Shown: positions 29,181-39,907, counted from the first letter of the stretch. The stretch: 64,000 bases of DNA from Afipia sp. OHSU_II-C1 (GCF_000497575.1 NZ_APJI01000011.1:62001-126000); one strand, 5' to 3'. Numbers and translations are program-made. The notes: generated by a model from the letters alone, not told the origin.

Positions 29181-31366
29181 GCCGATGCTCCCGGTACGAT
29201 TGGCAGTTGCCGCGGACGCACCTGACCGAGCTTTGCCATAGCATTCGCGACCGCAGGACCGATCGGCGGCACACCGGGTTCACCGACCCCGCTCGGCTTT
29301 TCGCTCGACTTGACGATGGTGACCTCGATCGCCGGCATCTCGTTGATGCGGAGCGAGCGATAGGCATCGAAGTTGCCCGGAACAACGCGGCCCTCTTCCA
29401 TCTGCACCTCGGCATAAAGAATGTGACCAAGGCCGAATCCGATGCCGCCCTCCATCTGCGCGCGGATGATGTCCGGATTGACGGCGACGCCGCAATCCAC
29501 CGCACACCAGACCTTGTGGACCTTCGGACCTTCCGCCTCCATCGACAGTTCGACGATCTGCGCGACAAAGGTATTGAAGCTCTCGACCACCGCGACGCCG
29601 CGTGCGCGACCGGGCTCAAGCTTCGCATTCTTCCAGTCAGCCAGTTCCGCGACCGCACGAAGCACGCCGGCATGGCGCGGCTTCTTGCTCATCAGCTCGA
29701 GCCGTCCCTCGACGGGGTCCTTTCCTGCGGCCTCGAGCAACTCGTCGACGAAGGCTTCGACCGCATAGCCTGTGTGGGTGTGTCCGACCGAACGCCACCA
29801 CAGCACCGGCACGCCGACATCGACCTGATGCATGTCGCATTTGAAGTTGGCAACCTCGTACGGGATTTCGTTCGAGCCTTCATAGGCCGTCGAGTCGAGG
29901 CCATCCTTGAAGGTCATCGCCTCGAACGGCGATCCCTTCATAATGGACTGGCCGACGATGGTGTCGCTCCATGCCTCGATCTTTCCATCGCGCACCACGC
30001 CGCGCATGCGATGCACGCTGAACGGACGATAATATCCGCCGCGCATATCGTCTTCGCGGGTCCAGACCAGCTTAATCGGCTTGCCGGGGCCGATGGCTTT
30101 CGCCACCTCCGCGAGTTCAGCCGCGACATGCACCGTCTGCTGCGCCCGCCGTCCGAAACTGCCGCCCGCGAGAATGGTCTTGAGCGAGACTTTCTCCATC
30201 GGCACGCCAAGAATCTTCGCGATGGTCGCGTGATCCGGCGTCGGGAACTGGCTGCCATAGCGCGACGTAACCGTATCGCCCTGCCAGTGGATGAACGCAT
30301 TCAGCGGCTCCATCGGCGCGTGGGCCAGATATGGAAATACGAACTCGGCTTCGATCAGGCGCCCGCCCGGCTTGGCGGCTTCGGCTTCGAAATCGCCCTC
30401 CGTCTTCACAGTCTTGCCCGGCGTCTTCGACAGATCGCGAAACTCGGTCAGCAGTTGCTGCGTGCTGCGCTTCTCGGCCTTGCTGTCGTCCCATGTGATC
30501 TTCAGCAGATCGCGCGCCGTCTTCGCCGGCCAGAAGCCCTTGGCATAGACCGCGACACCGGTCGGCACCTGCTTCACGTCGACGACGCCGGACACGGCTT
30601 TCGCCGCCGTCGCGTCGAATGACGCAACCGTGGCGCCGAAGCGAGGCGCGCGTGCGATCACCACCGTCAGCATGTCCGGCTCGTTGATGTCGAGCGTGAA
30701 CACTGCCGTGCCGTTCGACTTCTCGGCGCTGTCGAGGCGTTTGGTCGCGCCTTCCTTGCCGATGAACTTGAACTGCGACGGATCCTTCAGTTTCGGATCG
30801 GCCGGCACCGGCATCTGGTTCGCCTTCTCGGCAAACGCGCCGAACCGGCCTTGCTTGCCCGACGGATGCTTGATGACGCCCTTCTCGACCGTGATCTCGG
30901 CGGCGGGCACGTTCCACTCCTTGGCGGCCGCAGCCACCAGCATTTCGCGCGCAGCCGCGCCGACCTTGCGCATCTGCTCGTAGGAGTTGGCGATGGCGCT
31001 TGAGCCACCGGTGCCTTGCACGCCGAACAGCAGATTCTTGTAGAGCACCGGATTGGACGGCGCGTGATCGGCGCGCATCTGCGACCAGTCTGCGTCGAGC
31101 TCTTCGGCCACCAGTGTCGCCATGCCGGTGAAAGGTCCCTGCCCGAACTCGATGTGCTTGCAGAGCACCGTGACCGTGTCGTCGGGCTTGATGATCAGGA
31201 ACGTATTCGGCGTGATGTTGACCTGTGCTGCGGCTGGCGCTTGCGCAAAAGCCTTGCCGCTCCTGGCGATATAAACGCCGATCGCAAGTCCCGCTCCCGC
31301 CTTCAGAAGCGAGCGGCGCGAGAGAGCGGATGCGCGGGTGACTGTGTTCTTGATGTGAACGTTCAT
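29177..31366 (-). CDS. Molybdopterin-binding subunit of a periplasmic xanthine-dehydrogenase-family hydroxylase (isoquinoline 1-oxidoreductase beta type)
   Basis: A 729-residue molybdenum hydroxylase large subunit. It opens with a twin-arginine signal (SRRSLLKAG, residues 16-24, then a hydrophobic stretch and AFAQA cleavage site), so the folded cofactor-loaded protein is exported by Tat. The Mo-cofactor motif GGSFGRR is near residue 402 and the catalytic-Glu motif [17 protein letters not shown] near residue 695. Substrates of this family are N-heterocycles or aldehydes; the actual one cannot be read from sequence. It is 3 nt after the [2Fe-2S] gene and overlaps the cytochrome gene, forming a three-gene operon inserted between rplA and rplJ. 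Confidence 0.93.
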   Translation of the reverse strand: MNVHIKNTVTRASALSRRSLLKAGAGLAIGVYIARSGKAFAQAPAAAQVNITPNTFLIIKPDDTVTVLCKHIEFGQGPFTGMATLVAEELDADWSQMRADHAPSNPVLYKNLLFGVQGTGGSSAIANSYEQMRKVGAAAREMLVAAAAKEWNVPAAEITVEKGVIKHPSGKQGRFGAFAEKANQMPVPADPKLKDPSQFKFIGKEGATKRLDSAEKSNGTAVFTLDINEPDMLTVVIARAPRFGATVASFDATAAKAVSGVVDVKQVPTGVAVYAKGFWPAKTARDLLKITWDDSKAEKRSTQQLLTEFRDLSKTPGKTVKTEGDFEAEAAKPGGRLIEAEFVFPYLAHAPMEPLNAFIHWQGDTVTSRYGSQFPTPDHATIAKILGVPMEKVSLKTILAGGSFGRRAQQTVHVAAELAEVAKAIGPGKPIKLVWTREDDMRGGYYRPFSVHRMRGVVRDGKIEAWSDTIVGQSIMKGSPFEAMTFKDGLDSTAYEGSNEIPYEVANFKCDMHQVDVGVPVLWWRSVGHTHTGYAVEAFVDELLEAAGKDPVEGRLELMSKKPRHAGVLRAVAELADWKNAKLEPGRARGVAVVESFNTFVAQIVELSMEAEGPKVHKVWCAVDCGVAVNPDIIRAQMEGGIGFGLGHILYAEVQMEEGRVVPGNFDAYRSLRINEMPAIEVTIVKSSEKPSGVGEPGVPPIGPAVANAMAKLGQVRPRQLPIVPGASA

Positions 31367-31369
31367 GGC

Positions 31370-31834
31370 TCAGCCCTCCAGCGACTTGGCGGCGTCGTGG
31401 ATCGCGGCGCGAATCCGGACATAGGTGGCGCAGCGGCAAATGTTGCCGTTCATTGCGAGGTCGATGTCCTCGTCCGTCGGCTTCGGATTGAGCGAGAGCA
31501 GCGACGTTGCGCTCATGACCTGGCCGGACTGGCAGTAACCGCATTGCGGCACATCGAGCGCGGCCCAGGCTTTCTGCACGGCCTGTGCTTCGCGGCTCTT
31601 GATGCCTTCGATGGTGGTGATTTCGCTGGCGCCGACCGCCGAGACCGGCATTGAACACGAGCGTACCGGCTGGCCATCGAGATGCACCGTGCATGCGCCG
31701 CATTGCGCGACACCGCAGCCGTACTTGGTGCCCATCAGGCCCGCGCCGTCGCGGATTGCCCAGAGAAGAGGTGTTTGCGGGTCGACATCCACACGATGTT
31801 CGCCGCCGTTGATCTTGAGTACGAATGCCGCCAT
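31370..31834 (-). CDS. [2Fe-2S]-binding subunit of the molybdenum hydroxylase (isoquinoline 1-oxidoreductase alpha type)
   Basis: A 154-residue iron-sulfur protein with both clusters intact: the plant-type site C40, C45, C48, C60 (CGVAQCGACTVHLDG) and the second site C98, C101, C133, C135 (CGYCQSG and CRC). It has no signal peptide and is presumably carried through the Tat pathway with the large subunit. It transfers electrons from Mo to the cytochrome. First gene of its operon; a sequence resembling the TetR operator at 47036 lies 58-72 nt before its start. Confidence 0.95.
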   Translation of the reverse strand: MAAFVLKINGGEHRVDVDPQTPLLWAIRDGAGLMGTKYGCGVAQCGACTVHLDGQPVRSCSMPVSAVGASEITTIEGIKSREAQAVQKAWAALDVPQCGYCQSGQVMSATSLLSLNPKPTDEDIDLAMNGNICRCATYVRIRAAIHDAAKSLEG

Positions 31835-31891
31835 CGCGGGTCTCCTTCGGAAATTCGAAGGCGAACACTACATTCGACTCGTTCTAATCAG

Positions 31892-31906
31892 CAATCAAAC
31901 AAATGT
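31892..31906. promoter_or_regulatory. Possible operator half-site before the molybdenum hydroxylase operon
   Basis: The 15-mer CAATCAAACAAATGT is identical to 47034-47048, which covers most of a palindromic TetR operator. Here only the left arm and centre are kept; the right arm reads GCGC instead of TTGAT. It lies in the promoter region of the operon starting at 31834. Confidence 0.35.
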
Positions 31907-32025
31907 GCGCTGCGGCGATACAAATTTTTTCAATGCGCGAGGAACGAAGCATCGCAATTTGCGTTGCGGCTTCTTACATATGTCAGCATCCACGACATTG
32001 ATGATGACAGTTTTATTTTCCGGCT

Positions 32026-32973
32026 TCACGTCACCGGATAACGCAGTTGCTTGCCTGAAAAGAAGGCATCGAGATTAGCGATCGCGCAATCTTGCATGGC
32101 GATATGCGCTTCGACCGTGTGACCGCCGATGTGCGGGGTCAACACAACATTCGGCAGCGTCGTGAGTGTATCCGGCGCATGCGGCTCCTTTTCATAAACA
32201 TCAAGCCCGGCGCCCGCGATGACGTTGCTTTCAAGCGCTGCCACAAGCGCCTTCTGATCGATCACCGACCCGCGTGAAATGTTCACGACGGTGCCGTTTG
32301 GCCCCAGCTTCTTCAAAATATCCGCGTTGACGGCGTGCTGGGTATCTTTGCCGGCGCGCACCGCCACCATGAGAATGTCGGACCATTCGGCCAGCGATGC
32401 CAGGCTCGCATGATACGCATAAGGCACGTCGTGCCTGCTGCGGCTGTAGTAAGCGACTTCGGTTTCGAATGCCGCGCAGCGTGCGGCGATCTTCCCGCCG
32501 ATCTCGCCCATGCCATAAACACCGATCTTGCGGCCGGTCATGCCGAGCGGCGGGCGCATCGACGGCGATGGCTGCTTTCCAGACCACCCTCCGCTGCGCA
32601 CATAGGCATCCGCAGGAAGCAACCGCCGTGTCGCGGCCAGCATCAAGGTCATCGCAAGATCTGCGACGGAGGCTGCGTTCGCCGCAGGCGAATGACCGAC
32701 AACGATGTTGCGCTTTTTCGTCTCGGCAAAATCCACTCCGTCATAACCCGTGCCGTAGCAGATGATCGCCCCTAACGACGGCAGCGTATCCAGCACCGCC
32801 GGCGGGATCGCCTGCCCGCCCGCCGTGATCAGGGCGCGGATCGGCTTCAACTGCTCCGCCGTGAACGTCTCGATCGGCGGCCTGCCCTTGCCGTCCAGCA
32901 GATCGTAACGCTCGCCGATGCGCACCATCAGCGCCTTGGGAAATTGTGAGTAGATCAGGACTTGATGGGACAT
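32026..32973 (-). CDS. D-2-hydroxyacid dehydrogenase, NAD-binding
   Basis: A 315-residue enzyme of the glyoxylate/hydroxypyruvate reductase group, started at the ATG at 32973 (MSHQVLIYSQFPKALMVRIG) which has GGAAG upstream. The Rossmann motif is GVYGMGEIGGKIA near residue 150. The catalytic triad is recognisable as Arg in VAVRAGKD, Glu in DVYEKEP and His in LTPHIGGHT. It would reduce a 2-oxo acid to the D-2-hydroxy acid in the cytoplasm. It is read on the minus strand but separated from the hydroxylase operon by about 190 nt, and starts just after the rplA terminator. Confidence 0.9.
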   Translation of the reverse strand: MSHQVLIYSQFPKALMVRIGERYDLLDGKGRPPIETFTAEQLKPIRALITAGGQAIPPAVLDTLPSLGAIICYGTGYDGVDFAETKKRNIVVGHSPAANAASVADLAMTLMLAATRRLLPADAYVRSGGWSGKQPSPSMRPPLGMTGRKIGVYGMGEIGGKIAARCAAFETEVAYYSRSRHDVPYAYHASLASLAEWSDILMVAVRAGKDTQHAVNADILKKLGPNGTVVNISRGSVIDQKALVAALESNVIAGAGLDVYEKEPHAPDTLTTLPNVVLTPHIGGHTVEAHIAMQDCAIANLDAFFSGKQLRYPVT

Positions 32974-33000
32974 CGCTGCACTTCCACTGGACCACAAAGA

Positions 33001-33035
33001 AAAAAGGCGGAGCCGGTGTTATCCCGCTCCGCCTT
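33001..33035 (-). terminator. Terminator after rplA
   Basis: Minus strand AAGGCGGAGC, loop, GCTCCGCCTTTTTT. A perfect 8-bp stem and a six-T run 24 nt after the rplA stop. It separates the secE-nusG-rplK-rplA transcript from the downstream inserted genes. Confidence 0.88.
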
Positions 33036-33058
33036 CACATCATTCAAACCGTCGCCGA

Positions 33059-33751
<693 letters not shown>

Positions 33752-33756
33752 GATCG

Positions 33757-34185
33757 TTACCCCGCCACCTGGAGACCCATCGAACGGGCAGAGCCCTCGA
33801 CCATCTTCATGGCCGCTTCGACGGTATCGCAATTGAGATCCTTCATCTTCTTTTCGGCGATCTCGCGCACCTGCGCTTTGGTCACCTTGCCTGCGACGTC
33901 ACGGCCCGGCGCCTTCGAGCCGGACTGGATCTTCGCCGCCTGCTTCAAGAAGTAGGACATCGGCGGGGTCTTCATTTCAAACGTGAACGACCGGTCCGCA
34001 TAAATGGTGATGACCACCGGGATCGGGGTGTTCTTTTCTTCCTTCTGCGTCTGCGCGTTGAACGCCTTGCAGAATTCCATGATGTTGAGGCCGCGCTGAC
34101 CAAGCGCGGGACCGATCGGTGGCGACGGGTTCGCCGCACCGGCCGGGACCTGAAGCTTCAGGTATCCGGTCACTTTCTTCGCCAT
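33757..34185 (-). CDS. rplK: 50S ribosomal protein L11
   Basis: A 142-residue L11, part of the GTPase-associated centre and needed for RelA-dependent stringent response. It begins [20 protein letters not shown] and includes [20 protein letters not shown] with the conserved prolines in the hinge. The N-terminal lysines are those trimethylated by PrmA in relatives. A likely L1-binding element sits in the 134 nt before it. Confidence 0.98.
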   Translation of the reverse strand: MAKKVTGYLKLQVPAGAANPSPPIGPALGQRGLNIMEFCKAFNAQTQKEEKNTPIPVVITIYADRSFTFEMKTPPMSYFLKQAAKIQSGSKAPGRDVAGKVTKAQVREIAEKKMKDLNCDTVEAAMKMVEGSARSMGLQVAG

Positions 34186-34229
34186 ACTTTACTCCTTCAA
34201 ACGACCCGGACCATTCCGGATCTTCGCAG

Positions 34230-34283
34230 GACCGTGGTGCGGTTCGACAGGCGGCTGGCGACCGGCTGTCTCCTCCCACGGCA
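34230..34283 (-). promoter_or_regulatory. Probable L1-binding leader before rplK
   Basis: On the minus strand CCGTGGGAGGAGACAG is followed by CTGTC and then ACCACGG. CCGTGG pairs with CCACGG and GACAG with CTGTC, leaving the asymmetric GGAG bulge typical of L1 sites in 23S rRNA and rplK mRNAs. Located in the nusG-rplK gap, the usual place. Recognised by eye only. Confidence 0.55.
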
Positions 34284-34319
34284 TTCTCACCGTCCCTGCC
34301 GGAGCAGCGACGGAAACGA

Positions 34320-34850
34320 TCAGACCTTTTCGACCTGACCGAATTCCAGTTCGACCGGCGTCGCACGTCCGAAGATCGACACCGCGACCTTCACGCGCGA
34401 ACGCGCTTCGTCGATTTCCTCGACCACGCCGGAGAACGAGGCGAACGGGCCATCGGCCACACGCACGTTCTCGCCGATCTCGAACGACACAGATGCCTTC
34501 GGACGCTCCACGCCTTCCTGCACCTGATGCAGGATGCGCATGGCTTCGGCTTCCGAAATCGGCATCGGCTTGTTTTCCGCGCCGAGGAAGCCGGTCACCT
34601 TCGGCGTGTTCTTGATGAGATGAAACGCCTCGTCGGTGAGGTTCATCTTCACCAGCACGTAGCCCGGGAAGAACTTGCGCTCGGCGTCGATCTTGCGGCC
34701 GCGGCGCACTTCCGTGACCTTCTCGGTCGGAACCAGCACCTGCTCGAAGAGATCTTCAAGTCCGCGCTGCTTGGCCTGCTCGCGAATCGATTCCGAGACC
34801 TTCTTTTCGAAGTTCGAATAGGCGTGAACGATGTACCAGCGCATGCTCAT
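34320..34850 (-). CDS. nusG: Transcription termination/antitermination factor NusG
   Basis: A 176-residue NusG. The N-terminal NGN domain (RWYIVHAYSNFEKKVSESIR; FFPGYVLVKMNLTDEAFHLI) binds RNA polymerase beta', and the C-terminal KOW domain (VRVADGPFASFSGVVEEIDE) binds S10 or Rho. It couples transcription and translation. It follows secE by 16 nt. Confidence 0.97.
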   Translation of the reverse strand: MSMRWYIVHAYSNFEKKVSESIREQAKQRGLEDLFEQVLVPTEKVTEVRRGRKIDAERKFFPGYVLVKMNLTDEAFHLIKNTPKVTGFLGAENKPMPISEAEAMRILHQVQEGVERPKASVSFEIGENVRVADGPFASFSGVVEEIDEARSRVKVAVSIFGRATPVELEFGQVEKV

Positions 34851-34866
34851 TGTTTCGGTTCCGCGC

Positions 34867-35061
34867 TCAGGCCTGAATGCCCAAAAGGAAAGTAATCAGG
34901 ACGCGAATGATCTGATCCGCGACGAAGAAGAATACTGAGGACACCGCGACCATAATGAACACCATGATGGTGGTGATCATGGTCTCGCGGCGGGTCGGCC
35001 AGGTGACCTTCGCGGTCTCCGAGCGTACTTCCTGCAGAAATTTGAACGGGCTGAGAGCCAT
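34867..35061 (-). CDS. secE: Preprotein translocase subunit SecE
   Basis: A 64-residue single-membrane-span SecE. The real start is the ATG at 35061 (MALSPFKFLQEVRSETAKVT); the frame is open upstream to 35244 but that region is not SecE-like. The family signature EVRSETAKVTWPTRRET precedes one transmembrane helix (TIMVFIMVAVSSVFFFVADQ). It clamps SecY in the inner membrane. It lies between tRNA-Trp and nusG, as in most bacteria. Confidence 0.95.
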   Translation of the reverse strand: MALSPFKFLQEVRSETAKVTWPTRRETMITTIMVFIMVAVSSVFFFVADQIIRVLITFLLGIQA

Positions 35062-35347
35062 CGTCTGAGGTCCGCATCCATAATGCCGGGAAAACGTCGT
35101 ATCCTGGCGTGATTTCAGTTGTTTCTGGAATCCGGACAGCCCTCGCACGCCAATGTTTATTGCGCCCAACCCTCGTTTGAAGGATGAGCCGCCAAGCGGG
35201 CTCGATTGTCCGGGGATTTCAATGCCGCGCCGGATATCCGTCAAAGCGGGCCGGCAGCAGGTGCCGTTATCTACTGTGGGACGGGCGTCAGGTCAAGGTT
35301 CAGGGAGCGGGCCGAGGGCCAGAAACACGTATTTATACGGTCAAATC

Positions 35348-35423
35348 TGGCAGGGGCGGCAGGACTCGAACCTGCGACCCTCGGTTTTGGAGACCGATGC
35401 TCTACCAACTGAGCTACACCCCT
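35348..35423 (-). tRNA. tRNA-Trp (anticodon CCA)
   Basis: A 76-nt cloverleaf on the minus strand beginning AGGGGTGTAGCTCAGTTGGT. The anticodon loop reads CTCCAAA, the T-loop TTCGAAC, and the acceptor stem AGGGGTG/CGCCCCT closes with an encoded CCA. It is 286 nt upstream of secE, the standard neighbour. Confidence 0.97.
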
Positions 35424-35533
35424 GTATGCCGCCTCTATAGCGAACGATCTTTGCGGCGTCACGTCCCCTCTGGGCGATTTCTCGCTGATTTCTCGGAGTG
35501 TTCCCGGACAATTTCTTCGCAATTAAGCCGTTG

Positions 35534-37342
35534 ATGGAACCCGGTTTCCAGCGATTGCCGCCGCCGGATGCGCCGCGTACATTAACTAAAAGCTCAACCG
35601 GTGGGGATGAAAACGGTTTGCCGCTTCGCAACGCCATACGCCGCATGTCGCTCACCCACCGGCTGCTGGCGCTTACCCTTGTTGCATCCCTGCCCGGCCT
35701 TGCCGCAGTCGCCTACGGCGCGTTCGATCTGCGCAATACGCGCTATGCCGAGGTCCGGGGGGACGCGCTGCGCAACGCACAGGTCGTCGCCTCCGAAGTC
35801 GGCCAGATTTTCGACGGCATCCAGGCCTCTCTTCGCGCCGTAGCGGAGGCAGACGAGGTCAGCCGGCTCAACAGCACCGCATGCACCGATTATGTCGTGC
35901 GGGTCCGTCCGCATGTCGAGCCGCTGACCTCTCTTCTGATCGTCGGTCTGGACGGCAATATCCGCTGCTTCAGCGAGCCAAGCCTCGCCTCGCCCAATCT
36001 TTCGAACAGCACCTACTTCCGCGAGGCCGTCGATCAGAAGAAATTCGCAATCGGTCCCTTTACAGTCAGCCGGATTTCGGACCGCAACATCATTCCGATG
36101 GCGGTCCCGATCATCCGGGACGGCAAGGTCGAAGGCGCGGTGGTGGCCGGCCTCAATCTGGAATGGCTCGGACAGCAGTTGAAGGAGCGCGGCGTCCCGC
36201 GCGGCGGCACCATCCTGATCGCGGACCGCAACGGCATTGTCGTCTCGCGTGAACCCACTCCGGAAAAATTCGTGGGCACCAGGCTCAGCGACAGCCTCGG
36301 AAGAATCGCAATGTCGGCACCGGGAACCGACGATATTGTCGGGATCGACGGGGTCGCGCGCATTATCGGCTTCATTCCGGCGTCGGTGACTCCATTCGGC
36401 CTCTACGTCAGCAGCGGCATCGCACGCAGCGAAGCGTTCGGGCCGATCGACCGCGCCGTGCGTAACAGCATCGCGCTGTTCGCGCTCGGAAGCGCGGTTG
36501 CGTTCCTGCTGGCGTGGCTGGTCGGCGAGAGCATCATCCGCCGGCCGCTGATGCGCATGGTGGCCACAGCCGAAGCCTGGCGGCGCGGTCATGATGCTGC
36601 GCGGACAGGCATCGTCGGCCGCAGCGACGAAATCGGCGTGCTGGGCCAGACCTTCGACCGGCTGATGGACGAGAACGCGATGCGCGAGGAGCAGCGCGCG
36701 ACCGCCGAAGAGCGGCGCGAGATTCTGGTTCACGAACTCGCCCACCGCGTGAAGAACACCCTCGCCACCGTGCAGTCGATTGCATCATTGAGCTTCCGTC
36801 ACAGCCAGGGGCCGGAAGCGCTGCGTCAGTTTCACGAGCGCCTGCAGGCTCTGGTGCGCGGTCATGACCTCCTGACGCGGAAGAACTGGCAGCACGCCAG
36901 TCTGTCGGAAATCGCGGAAGCTGCGATGGCGCCGCTGCATCAGGAGCGCGGGCATCGTGTTACGATCTCGGGACCGGCGGTGGACCTGCCGCCGACGACC
37001 GCCGTGCCGATGGCGATGATCCTGCACGAACTCTGCACCAACGCGCTCAAATACGGAGCGCTGTCGAACGAAAGCGGCCGCGTCACCATCGGCTGGATGA
37101 CGCGCGCCGACCCGGCTGGCACGATCGTCAGCCTGATCTGGAGCGAGAGCGGTGGTCCGCCCATCCAGCCTCCCGAGGAGGAAGGTTTCGGCACTCGGCT
37201 GATCGCGAATCTCAGCCGGCAGCTCGGCGGCGACTGCAATTTCCGCTATCCGCCCTCGGGCCTCGTTTTCCACCTGAGCATGGTGGCGCCCATCGAAGAA
37301 CCGCGCCAGCAGGTGAACGAGACACCTTCCGCGGCCGAATGA
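35534..37342 (+). CDS. Sensor histidine kinase, HWE family
   Basis: About 602 residues from the ATG at 35534; ATG at 35645 (MSLTHRLLALTLVASLPGLA) and GTG at 35498 are other possible starts. The N-terminus has a transmembrane segment, a periplasmic sensor domain of about 250 residues and a second segment (SIALFALGSAVAFLLAWLVG), then a HAMP linker. The kinase core has the H-box EILVHELAHRVKNTLATVQS, N-box ILHELCTNALKYGAL and the WxE motif (LIWSESGG) that defines HWE kinases, common in rhizobia. The partner response regulator is not adjacent. The ligand is unknown. Confidence 0.9.
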   Translation: MEPGFQRLPPPDAPRTLTKSSTGGDENGLPLRNAIRRMSLTHRLLALTLVASLPGLAAVAYGAFDLRNTRYAEVRGDALRNAQVVASEVGQIFDGIQASLRAVAEADEVSRLNSTACTDYVVRVRPHVEPLTSLLIVGLDGNIRCFSEPSLASPNLSNSTYFREAVDQKKFAIGPFTVSRISDRNIIPMAVPIIRDGKVEGAVVAGLNLEWLGQQLKERGVPRGGTILIADRNGIVVSREPTPEKFVGTRLSDSLGRIAMSAPGTDDIVGIDGVARIIGFIPASVTPFGLYVSSGIARSEAFGPIDRAVRNSIALFALGSAVAFLLAWLVGESIIRRPLMRMVATAEAWRRGHDAARTGIVGRSDEIGVLGQTFDRLMDENAMREEQRATAEERREILVHELAHRVKNTLATVQSIASLSFRHSQGPEALRQFHERLQALVRGHDLLTRKNWQHASLSEIAEAAMAPLHQERGHRVTISGPAVDLPPTTAVPMAMILHELCTNALKYGALSNESGRVTIGWMTRADPAGTIVSLIWSESGGPPIQPPEEEGFGTRLIANLSRQLGGDCNFRYPPSGLVFHLSMVAPIEEPRQQVNETPSAAE

Positions 37343-37459
37343 GGAATCCGCCTGCCGAACAACGGCAAAACGGCGGCCCTTAACCCGGTGTTGATTCAAA
37401 ATTCGTAAAAACTCTCCAACAGAATTCTCTGTCATGGCTCAGGATTTTTTGGGGATACG

Positions 37460-39421
37460 ATGCGCAAACTCTGGTCCGTTTCCGCCCGGATAATGATCGC
37501 GATTTCACTGGTGGCGGCTGCCTCCTGCGCAGGGTTGGCTGCGTTCGGCCTCTGGCGGCAAAACACGGCGGTCGATCTCGCGCTCCATCGCGAGCTGCAA
37601 TCCGACTACGCCAACATGATCGGTGCGATGGAGTCCGATACGCGCGCCGTGCAGGCGGTGGCTAACACCGTGGCTAACATGCCCGAACTGAAGCCTATGA
37701 TCCGCGCGCAGGATCGCGCGGGCATCAACGCGCTGCTCGACAAGACGCTGAAGGACATCAAGCCGCTCGGAATCGAATTGATCACCATCCAGATACCGCC
37801 GGGCATCGCCCTCACCCGGGTTCACAATCCGAAGGCATTCGGCGACGACGTCACTGCCCGCCGCAAGATGATCGTTCAGTCGTTAGCGACGAAAAAGCCG
37901 ATCGGCGGTGTCGAAGCCGGCCGCGACGTTCTGAACATTTTCGGCGCGACGCCGATTATGGATGGCGAGACCCTGCTCGGCACGGTCGACGTCGGCGCGC
38001 CGTTCGGCGAGACCTTCGTGAACTCGATGAAATCCCGCTTCGGCGTCGATGTCGCCATCCATCAGATCAACGACGACAAGATCCAGACCCTGGCATCGAC
38101 GGTCAAGGGCGCAACCGCCTCCCCCGCCACTCTGAAGCGTGCACTGGCAGGCGAATCCATTTTCCTGACCGGCGAGCTTGCCGGGCAGCCGACTGCCACG
38201 ACATTCGGCCCGCTCAAGAACTTCTCGGGTCAGCCTGTCGCCGTGGTCGAGATCATCCGCAACACCAAGGAATACGAAGAACTCGCCTCCAACTCCGCCA
38301 AGTGGCTCGCGGCAGGTGCCGCAGCCGCGGTCCTGATCGCGATCCTGATTGCTGCCTGGGTGGGCCGTGGTCTGGCGCGTCCGATCGTGGCGCTTCAGGG
38401 CGCGATGCGTGCCATCACTTCCGGTAACCACGACATTGTGGTTCCGGGTGCAGATCGCCGCGACGAGATCGGTTCGATGGCGCGCGCTGTGGAGGTCTTC
38501 AAGGACAACCTGATCGAAACCGGCCGCCTGCGCGCGGCACAGGAAGATCAGCGCATCGCCTCGGAAACCGAGCGCCGCAACGCCGTGCTCGCCCTCGCCG
38601 AACGTTTCGAGTCCGGCGTCGGCGGCATCGTGAATGCCGTCGGTTCGGCATCGACGGAGCTGCGCAGCACGGCCGAGAACATGGCGCGCACCGCCGAAGA
38701 AGCCACGCAACAGACCGCGACCGTCGCCGAAGCCTCGGAAGAAGCATCGGCCAATGCGCAGGCCGTTGCCGCGGCCATAGAGGAGCTTAACGCCTCGATC
38801 AGCGAGATCGCCCAGCAGGTCAATGAATCCGCTCAGGTGGCCGGTCATGCCGCCAAGCAGGCGAACGACACCAACGCGGAAGTTCAGGGGCTGGCCATGG
38901 CCGCCCAGAAGATCGGCGATGTGGTGAAACTGATCAGCGAGATTGCCGAACAGACCAACCTGCTCGCGCTCAACGCTACCATCGAGGCCGCGCGCGCCGG
39001 CGAAGCCGGACGCGGGTTTGCTGTCGTCGCGTCCGAGGTGAAGGCGCTGGCGAGCCAGACATCGAAGGCGACCGACGAGATTTCGGCGCAGGTCGGTTCG
39101 ATCCAGTCCGCGACGCGCACCTCGGTCGAGGCCATCGACGGCATCACCCGCACCATCAGCAAGGTCAACGAGATCGCCAGCGCGATTGCATCCGCCGTCG
39201 AGGAACAAGGAGCAGCAACCCGTGAGATCGCACATAATGTCTCGCAGGCTGCGAAAGGCACCGGCGAGGTGTCAGCGAACATTGTCGGCGTCCGCGACGC
39301 AGCCCGGGAAACCGGCATTGCTGCGGATCAGGTCGTCTCGTCGGCCGCCGAGCTTTCACAGAACGGCGAAACGCTGAAGGCCCAGGTCGATGCCTTCCTG
39401 CGCGAGGTGCGCGCCGCGTAA
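37460..39421 (+). CDS. Methyl-accepting chemotaxis protein
   Basis: A 653-residue transmembrane chemoreceptor. Membrane helix 1 near residues 9-32 ([20 protein letters not shown]), a periplasmic Cache-like sensor domain, helix 2 near 281-300 ([20 protein letters not shown]), a HAMP domain ([20 protein letters not shown]) and the signalling domain with the hairpin tip [31 protein letters not shown] near residue 495-520. The C-terminal tail lacks the NWETF-type CheR/CheB tether, so adaptation relies on other receptors or a different mode. Ligand unknown. It follows the HWE kinase by 117 nt on the same strand. Confidence 0.93.
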   Translation: MRKLWSVSARIMIAISLVAAASCAGLAAFGLWRQNTAVDLALHRELQSDYANMIGAMESDTRAVQAVANTVANMPELKPMIRAQDRAGINALLDKTLKDIKPLGIELITIQIPPGIALTRVHNPKAFGDDVTARRKMIVQSLATKKPIGGVEAGRDVLNIFGATPIMDGETLLGTVDVGAPFGETFVNSMKSRFGVDVAIHQINDDKIQTLASTVKGATASPATLKRALAGESIFLTGELAGQPTATTFGPLKNFSGQPVAVVEIIRNTKEYEELASNSAKWLAAGAAAAVLIAILIAAWVGRGLARPIVALQGAMRAITSGNHDIVVPGADRRDEIGSMARAVEVFKDNLIETGRLRAAQEDQRIASETERRNAVLALAERFESGVGGIVNAVGSASTELRSTAENMARTAEEATQQTATVAEASEEASANAQAVAAAIEELNASISEIAQQVNESAQVAGHAAKQANDTNAEVQGLAMAAQKIGDVVKLISEIAEQTNLLALNATIEAARAGEAGRGFAVVASEVKALASQTSKATDEISAQVGSIQSATRTSVEAIDGITRTISKVNEIASAIASAVEEQGAATREIAHNVSQAAKGTGEVSANIVGVRDAARETGIAADQVVSSAAELSQNGETLKAQVDAFLREVRAA

Positions 39422-39444
39422 GCCGGATCGCAGTTCAAGAATTC

Positions 39445-39473
39445 GAAAGCCGCCCCATCGGGGCGGCTTTTTT
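39445..39473 (+). terminator. Terminator after the chemoreceptor gene
   Basis: AAAGCCGCCCC, three-base loop, GGGGCGGCTTTTTT: perfect stem and six T, 24 nt after the stop. On the minus strand the reverse also has AAAG but only a short T-run, so it may also serve the convergent thioesterase gene. Confidence 0.88.
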
Positions 39474-39481
39474 GTTGGGCG

Positions 39482-39907
39482 CTAGCCCGCGCCCTTCATG
39501 ATCTTGAACACACCGCTCGCCATCACGACACAGCGGTCGTCCGCCGTCAGTTCGGTATTGAGGAAAATCAGCGTGCGCGTGCTGCGGACCACGCGCGGCG
39601 TCGAGATCAGAATTTCCCCGATCCTGGCGGCATCGATGAAATGCGTATCCATCTGGATCGTGACAACTGCGCTGGCGCCGCTGCCCTGACGCGCAGCCAT
39701 GCCGAGCGACCGGTCCGCCAGGGTCATCAGCAGTCCGCCCTGAACGAAACCGCGCCGGTTCTTGTGCTTGGCCTGCGCGACGATGGCGTATTCGCCCGTC
39801 GCATCGTTCGGGCGATGCCAGAGCGGCCCCACGAGATTGAGAAACCCGTCGTCCTCGACAATGGTCCAACCGTCTTTCGCCAGCTTCCTGACGTTTGCAT
39901 CGGTCAT
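39482..39907 (-). CDS. PaaI-type hotdog-fold thioesterase
   Basis: A 141-residue single-domain hotdog protein. The PaaI-like core is RRGFVQGGLLMTLADRSLGM with the Gly-Gly before the long helix, then VVTIQMDTHFIDAARIGEIL. These hydrolyse acyl- or aryl-CoA thioesters in the cytoplasm as tetramers. The usual catalytic Asp/Asn of the HGG motif appears as QGG, a variation also found in this superfamily. Transcribed alone, convergent to the chemoreceptor. Confidence 0.82.
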   Translation of the reverse strand: MTDANVRKLAKDGWTIVEDDGFLNLVGPLWHRPNDATGEYAIVAQAKHKNRRGFVQGGLLMTLADRSLGMAARQGSGASAVVTIQMDTHFIDAARIGEILISTPRVVRSTRTLIFLNTELTADDRCVVMASGVFKIMKGAG

